The translations under genes and the position numbers were made by a program. The notes beneath the pieces were generated by a model. The model was not told the origin of the DNA. It searched no databases and saw nothing but the letters and a program-made list of their open reading frames with translations. A DNA stretch of 64,000 nucleotides from positions 14,758,583-14,822,582 of the forward strand of contig CM039515.1 in NCBI GenBank assembly GCA_022432975.1, given 5' to 3'. Shown piece after piece: positions 45,175 to 56,213 of this stretch; the stretch's first letter is position 1, and each line of letters begins with the position of its first letter. The DNA comes from Begonia masoniana (taxonomy: Eukaryota > Streptophyta > Magnoliopsida > Cucurbitales > Begoniaceae).

Positions 45175-45573
45175 GGAGGGGTTTGCCCACGCGTCCCTCT
45201 GTGAAATCCAAGTTTAACTCAGATTTTCTGAGCTGTAACAGATTAGCTCGGATTTTTAATGAAGTTGAATTTGATTCTTCATTTTTTTTCTAGACGCTTT
45301 CCAAACTACATTCATTTTGATCGGACGTCGAATTTTCAGAGGAGAATCCTACTGGTTCTCTGAAATCTGGGATCATCTCAGATTTGCTGAGTCGAAAATT
45401 TGAACTTCTTCTATTCATGGATGATTTTCAGGCTAAGTTCATCTTTGATTGTTATCCGATTTTCATAGAAGAAATTTGAGATGAGGTTTGACTTGGTTTT
45501 TGATTTGGGAAATTTTGAAATTGAATTTTGAATTTTGAAATTAATCTTTTGAATTGAACCCTAATACGTTACA

Positions 45574-46244
45574 ATCTCTCCTCAAAAAAAAATTCGTCTT
45601 CGAAATTTAAATAGTTACCTGAAAAGCTCTGGATAGGCATTTTTCATGTCTTCTTTTCTTTCTTAAGTTGCTTCCTCAATATTTTGATTTTTTCATAGTA
45701 CTCTGACAAGCAAGATCTTCTTATTCCTTAGTTCTCTTTCTTCTGAATCTAGAATTTGAGTCAGTCTTTCTTCATATGATAAGTCGAAATTGATTGCAAC
45801 GTCTAGAGATCCCATAGGTAAAACATGTGAGGAATCTGAAATATACTTCTCCAACATCGATACGTGGAATACGTTGTGCATGTGCTTGAAAGTATCTGGC
45901 AAATCTAACTGATAGGCGACTTCTCCTACTCTTTTTGAGATTTCAAATGGACCTATAAATCTTGGGCTCAACTTCTATTTCTTTCTTAAGCGCATCACAC
46001 CTCTCATTGGTGATATTTTCAGGAAAACCGGATCCCCTACTGCAAACTCTAACTTTCTTCTTCTCCGATGAGCATAACTTTTCTGTCTACTTTGGGATGT
46101 AAGAATTCTTTTCCGAATTAGTGCAATGATTTAAGCAGTTTGCCTTAAAATATCATGCCTAGCAAGTATTCCTTCACCGACTTCATCCCAATGCACGGGA
46201 GATCTGCACTTTCTGCCATATAAAGTTTTATAAGGTGATATGCC
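45574..46244 (-). pseudogene. Ty3/gypsy integrase C-terminal region
   Basis: Reading leftward: PYKTLYGRKCRSPVHWDEVG, a degenerate stretch, GDPVFLKISP, then LSPRFIGPFEISKRVGEVAY and HNVFHVSMLEKY, the GPY/F region at the end of chromovirus-type integrase, finishing near 45693. Integrase inserts the retroelement DNA. Stops near 46135 and 45975 and the missing upstream domains make it non-functional. A polypurine tract and LTR E follow to the left. Confidence 0.8.
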
Positions 46245-47219
46245 CAGAGGCCTTTCACTCGATCCCAAACAAAAGTCCAAACTTTATTTAACCTACTTGC
46301 TAACAATTTACTTTCTTTTGCAGGTGAGGCCATCTTTGAAGACTTGGATTGGGAACATAAAGCTCAAGACATGGAACAACCCCTAGACCTTATCACTTGG
46401 GAGAAAAGCAGTGAAAAGCTTGAAGAGCAAAGGAGTGAAGAGTTTGAAGCGGGAATTTGTCTTCCTGACATCTCATCCTTGTAACTTTTATTTCAGGCAG
46501 ACATTGGCCTATTTCTTGTAACATTGGCAAACACTTAGCCATATATTTCATCATGCATCAGGCATCAGGACTAGATTGAATGGTTAGGTTAGTTGGTGGT
46601 TAAGGTAATTTAGATTGGCTCAAAACTAGAGATGGTTGATGCCCAATCGTGGAAGCCCAAGAAAGGGGAAGGAGGTGCGCCGGTCAGCCAAGGGCGTTCC
46701 CCCTCCCACATCATCGAATCTCGTCCCTTGAATGGAAGCTAAATCCATGACTAGTTTTGTTCCTTTCTTTTCTTGTAAACCCTAACCACCCTAGGGTTAT
46801 TTATTGCATGGTATTGGTGTTTGTATTTTCTTCAGAACGATTAACACGTAAAGCCCCCGGGTTTCTGCCTCTTCCCAAAACCATGAGAGTTTTGAGAGAT
46901 TGCTCTTGTCTTGACGAGAGGAGTTGCGCCTCCATTATTGTCCAAGCTCTAAGGTTGCTTGTACAACTCTTACCACCACTCTTTTGTTCTCTCCTATCAC
47001 GAGGTAAGAACCATAAGAGAGTCGTCAAAACCTTTCCCAAACATAGTTGCATTTCCATTGGAAAGGCATCACCCGAGAACTCTTGAACATAGCTCCTCGG
47101 GCCACCATCATCATAGTTCTCCAATCTCACACACTGTCCCACTATTATTGCTCTGCCATCCATCCAGGTAATATCCCCTCAAACCCCCATTCGATTTGCT
47201 ATGCTAACACGCCCCTCTT
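46245..47219 (+). mobile_element. Plus-strand insert between two gypsy integrase pieces
   Basis: Between overlapping minus-strand integrase pieces lies plus-strand DNA: an open stretch (RPFTRSQTKVQTLFNLLANN to about 46484) like the C-terminal tail of other plant gypsy polyproteins, then LTR-like non-coding DNA with CCTAACCACCCTAGGG near 46782. The outer edges look similar when inverted: GATATGCCCAGA near 46238 and the complement of TCTGGGCGGGTATC near 47224. ATAAGG borders both. Whether this is one transposon or a recombination patch is unresolved. Confidence 0.4.
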
Positions 47220-47432
47220 GCAGATCTGGGCGGGTATCATAAGGAGTCATCCCAATTGAAGCTTGATAGCCGTTGTTGTAGGCAAACTCCACTAATGGCA
47301 AATTTCTACTCAAATTTCCTTGAAAATCAATAGCACAAGCCTGCAACATATCTTCCAGGGAATGAATCATCCTTTCTGATTGTCCATCAGTCTGACGGTG
47401 AAAATCTATACTGAAGTTCAACTGAGTACCCA
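47220..47432 (-). pseudogene. Ty3/gypsy integrase core fragment
   Basis: The minus strand encodes LNFSIDFHRQTDGQSERMIH, then LPLVEFAYNNGYQASIGMTP, the end of the integrase catalytic core of plant gypsy elements, including the glutamate of QSER. It begins abruptly at 47432 and ends after TPYDT; the downstream part of the same or a similar integrase is at 45690-46244, and the last few codons are present in both. Confidence 0.82.
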
Positions 47433-48370
47433 TATGATGTGAATCGAGGAGCGATAAATCTCAAAGTCAAGGATCATGATCTATTAGAAGATAAAGAAGG
47501 TCCAACGAACAAAGCTTCACATGGTTTAGTTGTGGAAATCCAAGAAAAAGAGTCATCACAACATAAACAAATGACTATGAAAATAAAGAGCTTTTGTAGC
47601 ATGGAAGTGGACCCCACGAACTTGGCAAAAAAAGACTTATAATGCACAGAGTTGGGCTCCACAAATACCAATGGATTGGAAAGAGAAGGGTAAAGATCCA
47701 CGCGAACTACAAAGAGATAAAGATTCACGTGGATTGGAAAAAGATAAAGATCTACATGACTTGGTTTATGATGTGATCCAAGTTCAGACCAAGTCCAACC
47801 CCAAGAACAATGATCCAATTGAAGCTACACCCGGCCCAATGACCAGAGTAAGAAGCCCAAGATTATTGAAAGATCTTTTGAAACAAGGGATGCCAAAGAT
47901 GCATGAAGATTTGGGAGGGTGCGACGCACATGCACATGTAGGAATTAAAAACACATGTGTCATGCACATGCACATGTAGGAATTAAAAAGTCACATGCAA
48001 ATCATACAAATCTCGTAGGAAAAGATCTTATCTGACTGAATCTACTCAAATCAATGCAAATTATGTTCAAACGTAGTTTAAATATGAGATGACATCTGAT
48101 CATGCAAAGGATCATTATCTCACGATTTTATTAGTTATTTTATCTTTATTTTTGTTTTTTATTATTTAATTTAATTTTAATGTGTAGCCTATTTAATGGA
48201 AAAACTATTTCAAATTAATAGAAGAACAAGTTTGAATTAAAAAAGATTGAGTTTTTAGATAGGATTTCCCTTTAGTTCTTTCCGAATAACAACGATCTTC
48301 TTCAAGTCACGCTTGAAGAATCTCGCTTGAAGAATATCGCTTGATAGCTTTGGTTCTTACCAACGAGTTT
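47433..48370 (+). pseudogene. Remnant of a second gypsy element (polyprotein tail plus LTR-like DNA)
   Basis: The plus-strand frame to 47979 contains NDPIEATPGPMTRVRSPRLL, resembling the GPMTRARAK-type tail of plant gypsy polyproteins. The rest to 48370 is AT-rich LTR-like DNA with CGCTTGAAGAAT repeats near 48312-48340. A short direct repeat, GCACATGTAGGAATTAAAAA, occurs near 47932 and 47970. It is interrupted by LTR C3 at 48371. Confidence 0.55.
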
Positions 48371-49914
48371 TGTAACACTCGGAATTTTTCTAAAACGTAT
48401 GCAACCCTAGTTTAGAAGTAAGTATGAGAGTTTAACGTTCATTTTAGGGTTATGTTATATGGAGTAAAATTTGAAGAGAAAATTAGAGAAAAGAAAATGA
48501 AACCCTAGATCTAAGTGATAAAAAAATGTGTTAAGATGAAATTATAATAGAAAATTTTAAGTGAACAAAAGTGAAAGAAAAGAGATCTTTCACGTGGAAA
48601 ATAAGGGAGTAAAGGTGGTGGGGTGTTTTTTTTAATAAATTAATGATTGTGGTTAGAAATCAAAAGATTAAAAAGATGTTTTATAAATTAGGAGGATTAA
48701 GTGTTTAAAAAAGGAAAAAAACATCTCCTTCTTCCCCTCTTTTCCTCCACGCCATTTTCAGCCATTAGAAGCATTTCATCCTCCATTTTCATCAAGCTTT
48801 TCAAGAGTTTAAGGTATAAAATCAAGTGGGTTTTGAGTTTAATACTTGATAGTGATGGTTTTTTGGGTAAGGTATTTTTGGGGTATTTGGTTAGGGTTTG
48901 GGAAACCCTAAGGGTTAGGTCCAAAAATTTGGTTTCTAATGTTAAGTTTCTTTCCAAATTTCATGGTTTAGTTGTTGGATGGATTAGTTTAGGTTGTTTT
49001 ACGGATAGATTTGAGTTTTGGTGGAAATTATACAAAAATCGGATTTTTGAGTAAGAGCACCGATTCTGTTTTTGGCATTTCTGATTGGTTAAGTTATTTG
49101 TTTGGTTAATTTGAGTAATTCAATGGATAGTAGACGTGTAGAGGTTTACGGATTGGGGTGGCACGTCAAAATCTGATGAAAAACAAATAAGTTATGGCCG
49201 TTTGAAGTTGGACGCTGAAAAATTATGGGAAAATCGGATTTTAGAGCTTAGAGGGTAAATTGTCTCAAGTGTTGTTTAGTTTTGAGTTAGAAAATACTTT
49301 AGAATTTATTAGTGGCTTTCTAAGTTATTTCTTTATATTTATTAGGTTGTCGAGCGAGTAAATTAATCGGACGAGTGAGCAAACACGGGCCGAGCAGTCA
49401 GGTAAGTAGAGGAACTCTTTTTGTTGCCTTAGGCCTACACCATGGAACGGTAGGGTAAACGGTTGGTTTCTTGTTTCGCGTTGTGTTGTGTTGTATTGCG
49501 TATTCTTCTGGCATGCATCACGTTCTAGTTTTGTGCATTGTGAATTGCGAGTGTGAATTGTAATAAGATAATAAGAATTGTAAGAACTGTTCTCGAGTAA
49601 ATCAGCCTTGTCGGGAATAAGTGCTAGAATGTAGCCCCCCGAAGGGATTTTTACGAGAGAGTGGTTTGGCTAAATTGTAAGAACTGGTCTCGAGTAAATT
49701 GGCCTTGTCGGGAATAAGTGCTGGAGTGTAGCACCCTGAGGAGACTTTTACGAGAGAGCGGTTTGGCTAAAAGATTTAAGACATCGTGAGTATGAACTCC
49801 TAGACAGTCATAGGGTTCTACAATCGATGTGGGTAAGGCAAATCGTGCTTGGCCGTCCTAGACAGTTATGGGATGCGTGCTAACCGGTTTTATTTGGTTG
49901 GATCAAGGCGTGGC
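48371..49914 (+). mobile_element. LTR, family C (C3), 5' part
   Basis: Starts TGTAACACTCGG. Shares GGGGTGGCACGT (near 49157), donor-like CAGGTAAGTAGAGG (near 49400), GGCCTACACCATGGAACGG (near 49430) and hairpin-type repeats (49590-49770) with LTRs C1 and C2. It is cut at 49914 by another LTR start, and the remaining 3' half is not seen before the assembly gap. Confidence 0.75.
49590..49770 (+). repeat. Tandem repeats in LTR C3
   Basis: Two units of about 95 bp with AAGAACTG, TCGAGTAAAT, CCTTGTCGGGAATAAGTGCT, GTGTAGCACC and CTTTTACGAGAGAG. GTGCT and AGCAC can pair. They are similar to the family B repeats, so arrays may be exchanged between families. Confidence 0.65.
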
Positions 49915-50170
49915 TGTAACACCCGGAATTTTTGGCCATGGGATTATCCCTTGAATTGTCGATTGGGATTATTTCACTATTAATATAGTGAATAGTTTAT
50001 CGAAATTGTGGGATGTCTAGTGGGGGAAACCAAACTGAGGTGTAACCGAAACAACGAACTGAATAACAATTTAGTTGGAAACCAAAGAGGGGCAATTTAG
50101 GAAGCAATTAAGGTTTTTTTGGCCGTTGAGCCCCCCACAGCACTGATCTTCTAAATCAACTCCACTGCAT
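49915..50170 (+). mobile_element. LTR, family D, 5' fragment
   Basis: TGTAACACCCGGAATTTTTG and the following 250 bp resemble the start of LTR 28563-31229 (AAACCAAACT, GGAAACCAA blocks). It breaks off before a copia gag fragment. Confidence 0.5.
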
Positions 50171-50229
50171 CTCCAAAGATGGAGTCTCTGCGCGCCTAAT
50201 TCACAAGATTACCCCATTTGCAACACAGT

Positions 50230-50398
50230 GGCTGCTATTGGGCAAATCGTCATGTACCAAGACCAACTCTATATTTCTTGGGCGGTTTAGGCAGTGAGTA
50301 TAACGCATTTGTGACTTCGGTCACCAATTGCTCCGATCAGCCACCGCTCGAAAAAATCTATAGTCTCCTCCAAAGTTACGATTTTTGGCTGGAGAAAT
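50230..50398 (+). pseudogene. Copia gag (UBN2-type) fragment
   Basis: The frame reads YFLGGLGSEYNAFVTSVTN and then LEKIYSLLQSYDFWLEK, the conserved capsid stretch of plant copia Gag, which forms the particle packaging element RNA. Only about 55 codons are recognisable, ending in a stop at 50398-50400, with no zinc knuckle. Confidence 0.75.
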
Positions 50399-50485
50399 AG
50401 AACCTCGCGATCAATCTCCCGACGCCGGATCAACTCAGGCGAACGCCGCCTACCAGCGTTCGTTTCGTCAGACCTGGAGTCCTCG

Positions 50486-50887
50486 TGTGATGACCCGAAT
50501 GGGAATGTATGTATATGACTGCAGGGCAAACCTCGGGTTGCGGAGCAAACCTCGGGACCTAAGCCGAGTGTAGGCGAATCCTGGACTCGAGTATAGGCGA
50601 ATCCTGGGTCGTAAAGAGGGGGTGGTCACAATCCCAAATCGCTTGGGGAAGTACATGGAAATGAAACATATGTAAGAGATTCCTCCCAAAATAGCAAGAC
50701 GCGTTTTTGAGTACAATTGGCAACGGATCCCATAAGAATATGAAGTAAAAGTGCTTCGGCGAGAGCAATCCCAGGTGGGTGGACCTTCTGGGAAGTTCTC
50801 GCCAAACAAAGCCGTGAGGGGAGGATATTGTGCTACGGCCCAATCCCCAGAGCGGACAATATCTTGCGGGGAAAATGGGTCGTTACA
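50486..50887 (+). mobile_element. Short LTR (TRIM/LARD-like), 5' LTR
   Basis: 402 bp, from TGTGATGACCC to GGGTCGTTACA, whose ends are imperfect inverted copies. It is followed 2 nt later by a primer-binding site, so it is a 5' LTR. It contains GGGCAAACCTCGGG and GCCGAGTGTAGGCGAATCC, shared with the SINE tails at 44500-44600. The internal region is lost in the assembly gap. Confidence 0.65.
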
Positions 50888-50889
50888 AA

Positions 50890-50902
50890 TGGTATCAAAG
50901 CC
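50890..50902 (+). other. Primer-binding site (initiator tRNA-Met type)
   Basis: TGGTATCAAAGCC differs by one base from the TGGTATCAGAGC sequence complementary to the initiator tRNA-Met 3' end that primes reverse transcription in many plant LTR elements. Confidence 0.75.
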
Positions 50903-50915
50903 GGTACCCAACGGA

Positions 50916-51015
50916 NNNNNNNNNNNNNNNNNNNNNNNNNNNNNNNNNNNNNNNNNNNNNNNNNNNNNNNNNNNNNNNNNNNNNNNNNNNNNNNNNNNNN
51001 NNNNNNNNNNNNNNN
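50916..51015. other. Assembly gap (100 N)
   Basis: Exactly 100 unknown bases, the usual placeholder for a gap of unknown length. Predicted frames crossing it are meaningless. Confidence 0.99.
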
Positions 51016-51814
51016 ATGAATTTGACAAAACACTTCATGTTACATCATTAGAAAGAAGAAGGGACAGTGCACATAAGAGAAACACTCAAAACTCACAACC
51101 CACTTTCAATGTAATATCACACCACAAATCTTCGGAATAAACACAACCAAAGTCGAAAAGGGAAAGCTATTCCAATTTTGTTGAAAAAGAACGTTCTCAA
51201 TATCTCAAAACCAGCTAAGCTACAGCATTTAATACTAAATTAAGGCAAGCGCCTAGAAAGAAAAAAAAAAGACTAGACTAGTCCCAAGAAGGAGCAAACA
51301 AAAACACACTCACTCGACCAATTAATGCAACCAAGTGAGGCTTTATAAAAAATTTCAGTCCAACATTAAATCCAATAAGCGACATCTAAAAGCCCACACA
51401 ATAATAAAGATAGAAAAACGATTCCAAAAGAAAATCTTCAAGTTCCAACGAGTGGGAGTTCGGCCAAACAATGGTTAGTTTCGGGCCCGCAAGTGCGTCG
51501 TCTCTTCTCCTTTGGTGGCCCAAAACCTAGCATAAACTTGGGTTTCTCTTTGTCACAAAATGAGGGTGCTTTACAAGTCTGTTTGTACAGCACACTTTCT
51601 TTTGGGGCTCATTTCCAAGGGACTTAGCGTCAAAGACGCGTTCGAGAGAAAAGACCTCATTCTCTATCTATGTTTATCAAAAAGTAACCACAAAAATATT
51701 TGGAGGTTACTTATGACTTTAGCATATGCATCTTCCATGAAAACTTACAAAAAGAAAGGATACTTAGAAATTGGTTACAAAATCTCATGGAGTTTTAGGA
51801 GTGACGATCTGTTA
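51016..51814. other. Unassigned DNA after the gap
   Basis: No satellite, LTR terminus or known protein is visible. It may be interior of the element opened at 50486 or of the truncated family A LTR that follows. Confidence 0.4.
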
Positions 51815-52853
51815 ACTTTGCTTAGCTTAGCTAATAGATGAATTTTTGTGATGTTATATGAGAGGATTCTGCAGGTGATTTCCCCGGTGCACAGATGATT
51901 AGATTGGTTGGAGGATACAACCCATGCTCGGCTGGGATAAGACGATAAGCGGGTTAACTTGTGTCAGCAGTTGTTGAGGGTTTAGTTGATAATGATTTAG
52001 TCTGAGTATGTCGAGTTTTCGTGACAGTAGAGATTTTAGCATTTCGAATACGTTTTGAGATTTACTGATACTAGTAATCTGTTGAGTTTTAAATGTTGAT
52101 TTTTACTGGATTTGATTATTGCAATGGTTTGAGTTGTTTTTGAATGGTCTTGGAGAAGCAAGTAAATTCCTTTCTGTAGATAGTGTTGTGTCGGTTTTCT
52201 ATCGGAAGATGACTTCAGTAAAGTCATCGGATGATGTAATTTTATGTCTATCGGATGATGTCGAGTGTTTAGTCATCCGGTGATGTCGAGTGTTTTGCTC
52301 GTCGGATGATAAGGGTTAAGTCGTTTGTCGTATAGTCACCGGATGATGCTAGTATTTACAATACCGGGCGACGTGAGTGTTATTTTGTCGTTTAGTGCTC
52401 GGGTGATGTGAGAGTTGAAGTGTGTTTAGTTATCGGATGAGGAAATCATCCGGCTGACGTCACCGGTTGATGTAGAGTGCGTTTGTCGTTTAGTGACCGG
52501 TGGATGCAGTATAACGTCGATCATCCGGCTGACGTCATCGGAAGATGTAGTGAATATTTTTGTCGTTTTGTCTCCGGACGATGTCTTCTATTTCCTGCTT
52601 CAGCCCCCTTTGTTGACTTTGTTCAGCGGGCGATGCATTTGACTTTCGAAACTTATGAAACAGCATTTCGTGGTTTTACATAACTTCCATGTGGTTCAAA
52701 TGATTTCCGCTGCAAATTTTTAGATGTTTTGAGTTTTTAGAAAAATGTCAAATTTTGACTGTCGAGTGAAGATTTAAATTAATAAAAAAAATTCTCTTAG
52801 TCATGTTCGAGCATTGAGTAGCGAACCGGGTTCAGAAAACTTGGGGAGTTACA
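51815..52853 (+). mobile_element. LTR, family A (A4), 3' part
   Basis: From TTAGCTAATAGATGA it follows the family A 3' half and ends GGTTCAGAAAACTTGGGGAG then TTACA. It includes repeated ATCGGATGATG/TCATCCGG units and TGACGTCA sites near 52529. The GATGTAG acceptor-like site is altered here (GATGTTATATGAG). Its end truncates the duplicated LTR B3. Confidence 0.75.
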
Positions 52854-54179
52854 ACACCAGCACCTCAGCCCGACAAGGCACACTATTCGAGATGCATTTT
52901 ACAATTCACTTTATCTGATTTCGTTCATGCTCACAATGCCAAACAATGCCGCTAATCGTATCTAACGTGCTATACCATGATGCATGCTTCAAATATGCAA
53001 TACCACATGAAACCAACAACACAACACAACACAACACGAAATAAATAACCCTACCGTTCTATGGTGTAGGCCCGAAGGCGAAGGAATAGCTACCACTACT
53101 TACCTGGCGTCCTAGCTCGCTGAGGATATTCGGTTACCTGTCCACCTACGGCTCGACCTACGACAAATATGCAAATTTCATTAAAATCAAGTCTACATTC
53201 ATCAATTACTCTCAAACTACTATTTCTAGCCTAATCCAACTAAAACCTAACTAAATGAGCCACTAATTTGGGTTCGGTAAAAACCGACCCGAAACTTCAA
53301 AAGCGCGTAACTTTTGCGTCGGAGATCGAAATCAAACGATTCCAGCGGCCACGTACTCCTCTAATAACCTATTTTAACCTGCCAAAAAGAATTTCAAAAC
53401 AAATGACCGTAGCTAGGTCAAATCAGGCAAAACCCGAACTGCCCTAACCCGGGAAATTTCCCCATTTTGATTTTCCATCAATTTTGGCCTAATTCCTCAC
53501 CAATCGACCACCCACACCCTCAATTAGCATAAACAATCAAAATCTCGAGACTACACATCACCAAACTCGAAATGCCCAAATCGGGCTTCACTGAATTTTG
53601 CCCAAACGAGGCTCATTACGGCCAGGCGATGAAAGCCAAACCAAGGGTCGGCAAACCTACGCCGGAAACAACCACAAACCGCCGGTGATCGGAGCTCACA
53701 CGCACTCCACACCCTCGGCCTTGAACAGAGCAAAAACAGGGCGAAAATGGCTTACCCGTCGGACTTGTGCGCGGAGACGGGCCGGAGTCAGCTCATCGCC
53801 ATCGTCTGGCCAAAAAACCACGGAAATCGACGGTGAATGGCCGTCGATCGCTCGCCCTCGCCTCTCCCTTTCGCTGCCCTGCCTTCGGCGTCGGGCTCGA
53901 ACAACAGAATGGCGAATGCCATTATGTTGTTTTATTTTATTATTAATAATAATAATAATTATTGTTATTATTATAATTATAATTTCTATTAACATTAATA
54001 CAAATTACATTTACCGTTTTGCCCTCTTGTGTTTTCGACCATTCGAATTTCTTTAAATCTCGTTCTTAATGTATAACCCACGGCTTAATTTCATTGAGAA
54101 TACCCGAACCTAAATTAAGATTAATTATTCTTTTATTTTCTCTCCAATTTTCCCATTAAAAAAAATCCCGGGTGTTACA
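52854..54179 (-). mobile_element. LTR, family B, reverse, partial (B3), duplicate of 8568-9843
   Basis: Nearly identical to the right part of LTR B1, including CCCGGGTGTTACA at the end and AGGCA (54180-54184) before the envelope-like ORF. Since the LTR-ORF junction is the same, this arose by duplication of a block and not by a second insertion. Small differences include extra bases at 53785-53855. Confidence 0.88.
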
Positions 54180-54184
54180 AGGCA

Positions 54185-55783
54185 AGTTGACGCCACCGGA
54201 GTACATAAAAAATTTGGCAAAAGCAAAGGAGATCGATTTAAAACTAGCTCCGTGCCACCCAAGGCACCTAGAAATTCAAAAGTTGCTACAGTCGCTAAAG
54301 GTAAAAGGAAAAGAGTCGAGAAAGAATCATCTTCAGATAGCTCTTGGCTGCAAGAAGCCATTCTGGAAATCAATACTGATGATGAGGAAGTCTTCTCTGA
54401 AAAATCTCCAGAAACACCAATCCATAAATCATCCAGAATAACTGCTCCAAAGCATTCAAAGGCTTCTGCTTCGGAATGGTCAAAATCTACAACTCCTAAG
54501 ATCACAAAAACTACTACTCCGAAAGCATCCAAATTAACTGCTTCAAAGCCCTCTAAGCCCTCGGGCGAGAAAGTTCAAAAGACATCCACTATTAAATCAC
54601 CAAAAACAAGTCAGACAGCTGCTCCAAAATCCAAAAAGCAAAAGACCATTGAAGTGTCAGTTTCCAGAAGCTCTCCGAAACCCTCATCTTCTCAGAAAGG
54701 CGAAGGTAGTAAAAAATCAAGTAAGAAGTCTTTAAAAATATCGAATGAAGATTTCAAGTCTCGACTGCATGATAGCCGATGGCTACATTTTTCTCAAAGA
54801 ACTATTTAGACAGAGAAAAATATTCATGCAAGTGATTTCTCGCAATCTGAAGTCTTAGTTTATCACTTGATAAGTCTGGGTTTGGAGAAGACTTTTAGAG
54901 ATATGAAACCATTTGTTTGGAAAATTGTTCAAGAATTCTATTGCAACCTCGATCCAAATGTCAAAAATCCTGCTTATCTTGAATACGGGCAAGTATATGT
55001 TAGAGGACATACTTTCAATTTTTCCCCGATGGTTATTAATGAATATTTGAGCTTGACTACTTCTGTCTCTGACAATTTTGTACCTGATTTTAATCGAATT
55101 ATTTGAGATGTCACTGCGGGTGTTAGACGAATTTGGCCTCATGGTAAAGACTTTCCGGCTTCTAAACTCTCTGTTAAGTATGAAATTCTCCACAAAATAG
55201 CTATGAGAAACTGGATGCCTACATCCCATGGAACAGGGATGAACAAGGCCATGGCATCTTTACTGTACAAAATTGGAAACTCTATTTCTGTTGATTTTTG
55301 AAAGTTGTTCTTTGATCAAATCATGAAACATGAGGACGGTAAGAATACCCGATTAGCTCTCCCATTTCCCTCTTTGATTTATGGTATTTTGTCTGCACAA
55401 TCATCCATCATTAGGGAGAATGAAGAATTATATGTCGAAAAGGATGAAATTAGGATTAGCTACAAGCTAAGAATGGGGGAGCACAAGAATAATTTGGAAG
55501 GTTTTGTCGAAGGAATGCCAATTTTTGAGTCCAATACTGACTCTGCTCTCCTATCTCGCTCTGTAAAATTGTTGTTGAATGTGTCCAATCTCTCAGCTTC
55601 CACATTTCTGAGTTTGAAAAACAGAAGTCAATAATCTCGGCGGTTTTAAATGATATTTACAAGAAAAATCCACACATGGCAGCTTCAGATCGACAACCTA
55701 GAGAAATGGCAGCAGCTGGTCCATCCAGTGTCCCAGAGGATGTTCCAGCGGGTGTGTCAGAAAATGGTGATGCTCAGAACTGA
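54185..55783 (+). pseudogene. Envelope-like ORF of copia element, duplicate
   Basis: Duplicate of 9849-11427. The basic Ser/Lys/Pro region is open to the stop at 54807-54809. The following region retains RGHTFNFSP near 55002-55028, which copy 1 has lost. Breaks: stops at 54807, 55104 and near 55299, and a small loss near 55585 that shifts the frame. The N-terminal piece seen at 4783-4952 is not present beside it. Function is not established for the family. Confidence 0.7.
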
Positions 55784-56213
55784 TATCTATATGGTTTTAT
55801 TCGTGATGACTATTCGAACTACTTATTTCACTTGTTGATTCTCTGGATATTTCTTAAACTATATGCCTGCCTTTCAATATTGATCTCTCAAATATTTTCA
55901 TCCTGGATATTCTCTTTATCATTTTGGTAATTATACTTTGGGTGTGATACTTATATGATGGCCCTGGTACACATTTGACTGTTACATGTTGCTGCTATTA
56001 TTGTATGTGCTATTCTTTTGTATGTATATTTGTCTTTTTCTGGCAAAAAGGGGGAGTAAATTGGTGATTAGTGATATGTATGGTGTGATATGCACTGCTC
56101 TCTGATACAATATGATAAGTGATAGATGTATGATGTTTGAAGTCACAATTCAGGGGGAGTTATTGAAACTCTATGATATATTGATTTTGCCAAAAAATGC
56201 CAAAGGGAAAGAT

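Larger units (their letters stand above)
42210..45573 (-). mobile_element. Long LTR, family E, reverse orientation, with nested SINE material
   Basis: Left end TGAAACGCCCC and right end CTAATACGTTACA; the latter is followed by ATCTCTCCTC (45574-45583), whose complement is a polypurine tract, and then by gypsy integrase code on the minus strand. This order fits the 3' LTR of a minus-strand Ty3/gypsy element. On the minus strand, TATAAATA is at 45167-45174, about 400 bp inside the LTR. A GCCTTACATCAC motif near 43072 and repeats of CTCATTGTCGTTCA (42775-42910) echo the layout of families A-C. The length is inflated by SINE insertions (43508-43912, 44083-44950). Confidence 0.6.

Noticed and set aside
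46780..46800. Telomere-type repeat (CCCTAA)
   Set aside because: Only isolated CCCTAACC and CCCTAGGG words occur; there is no tandem CCCTAAA run.
51560..51841. 93-codon ORF starting MRVLYKSVCTAHFLLG
   Set aside because: No recognisable domain, and it runs into the family A LTR 3' part, so it is probably a chance frame.
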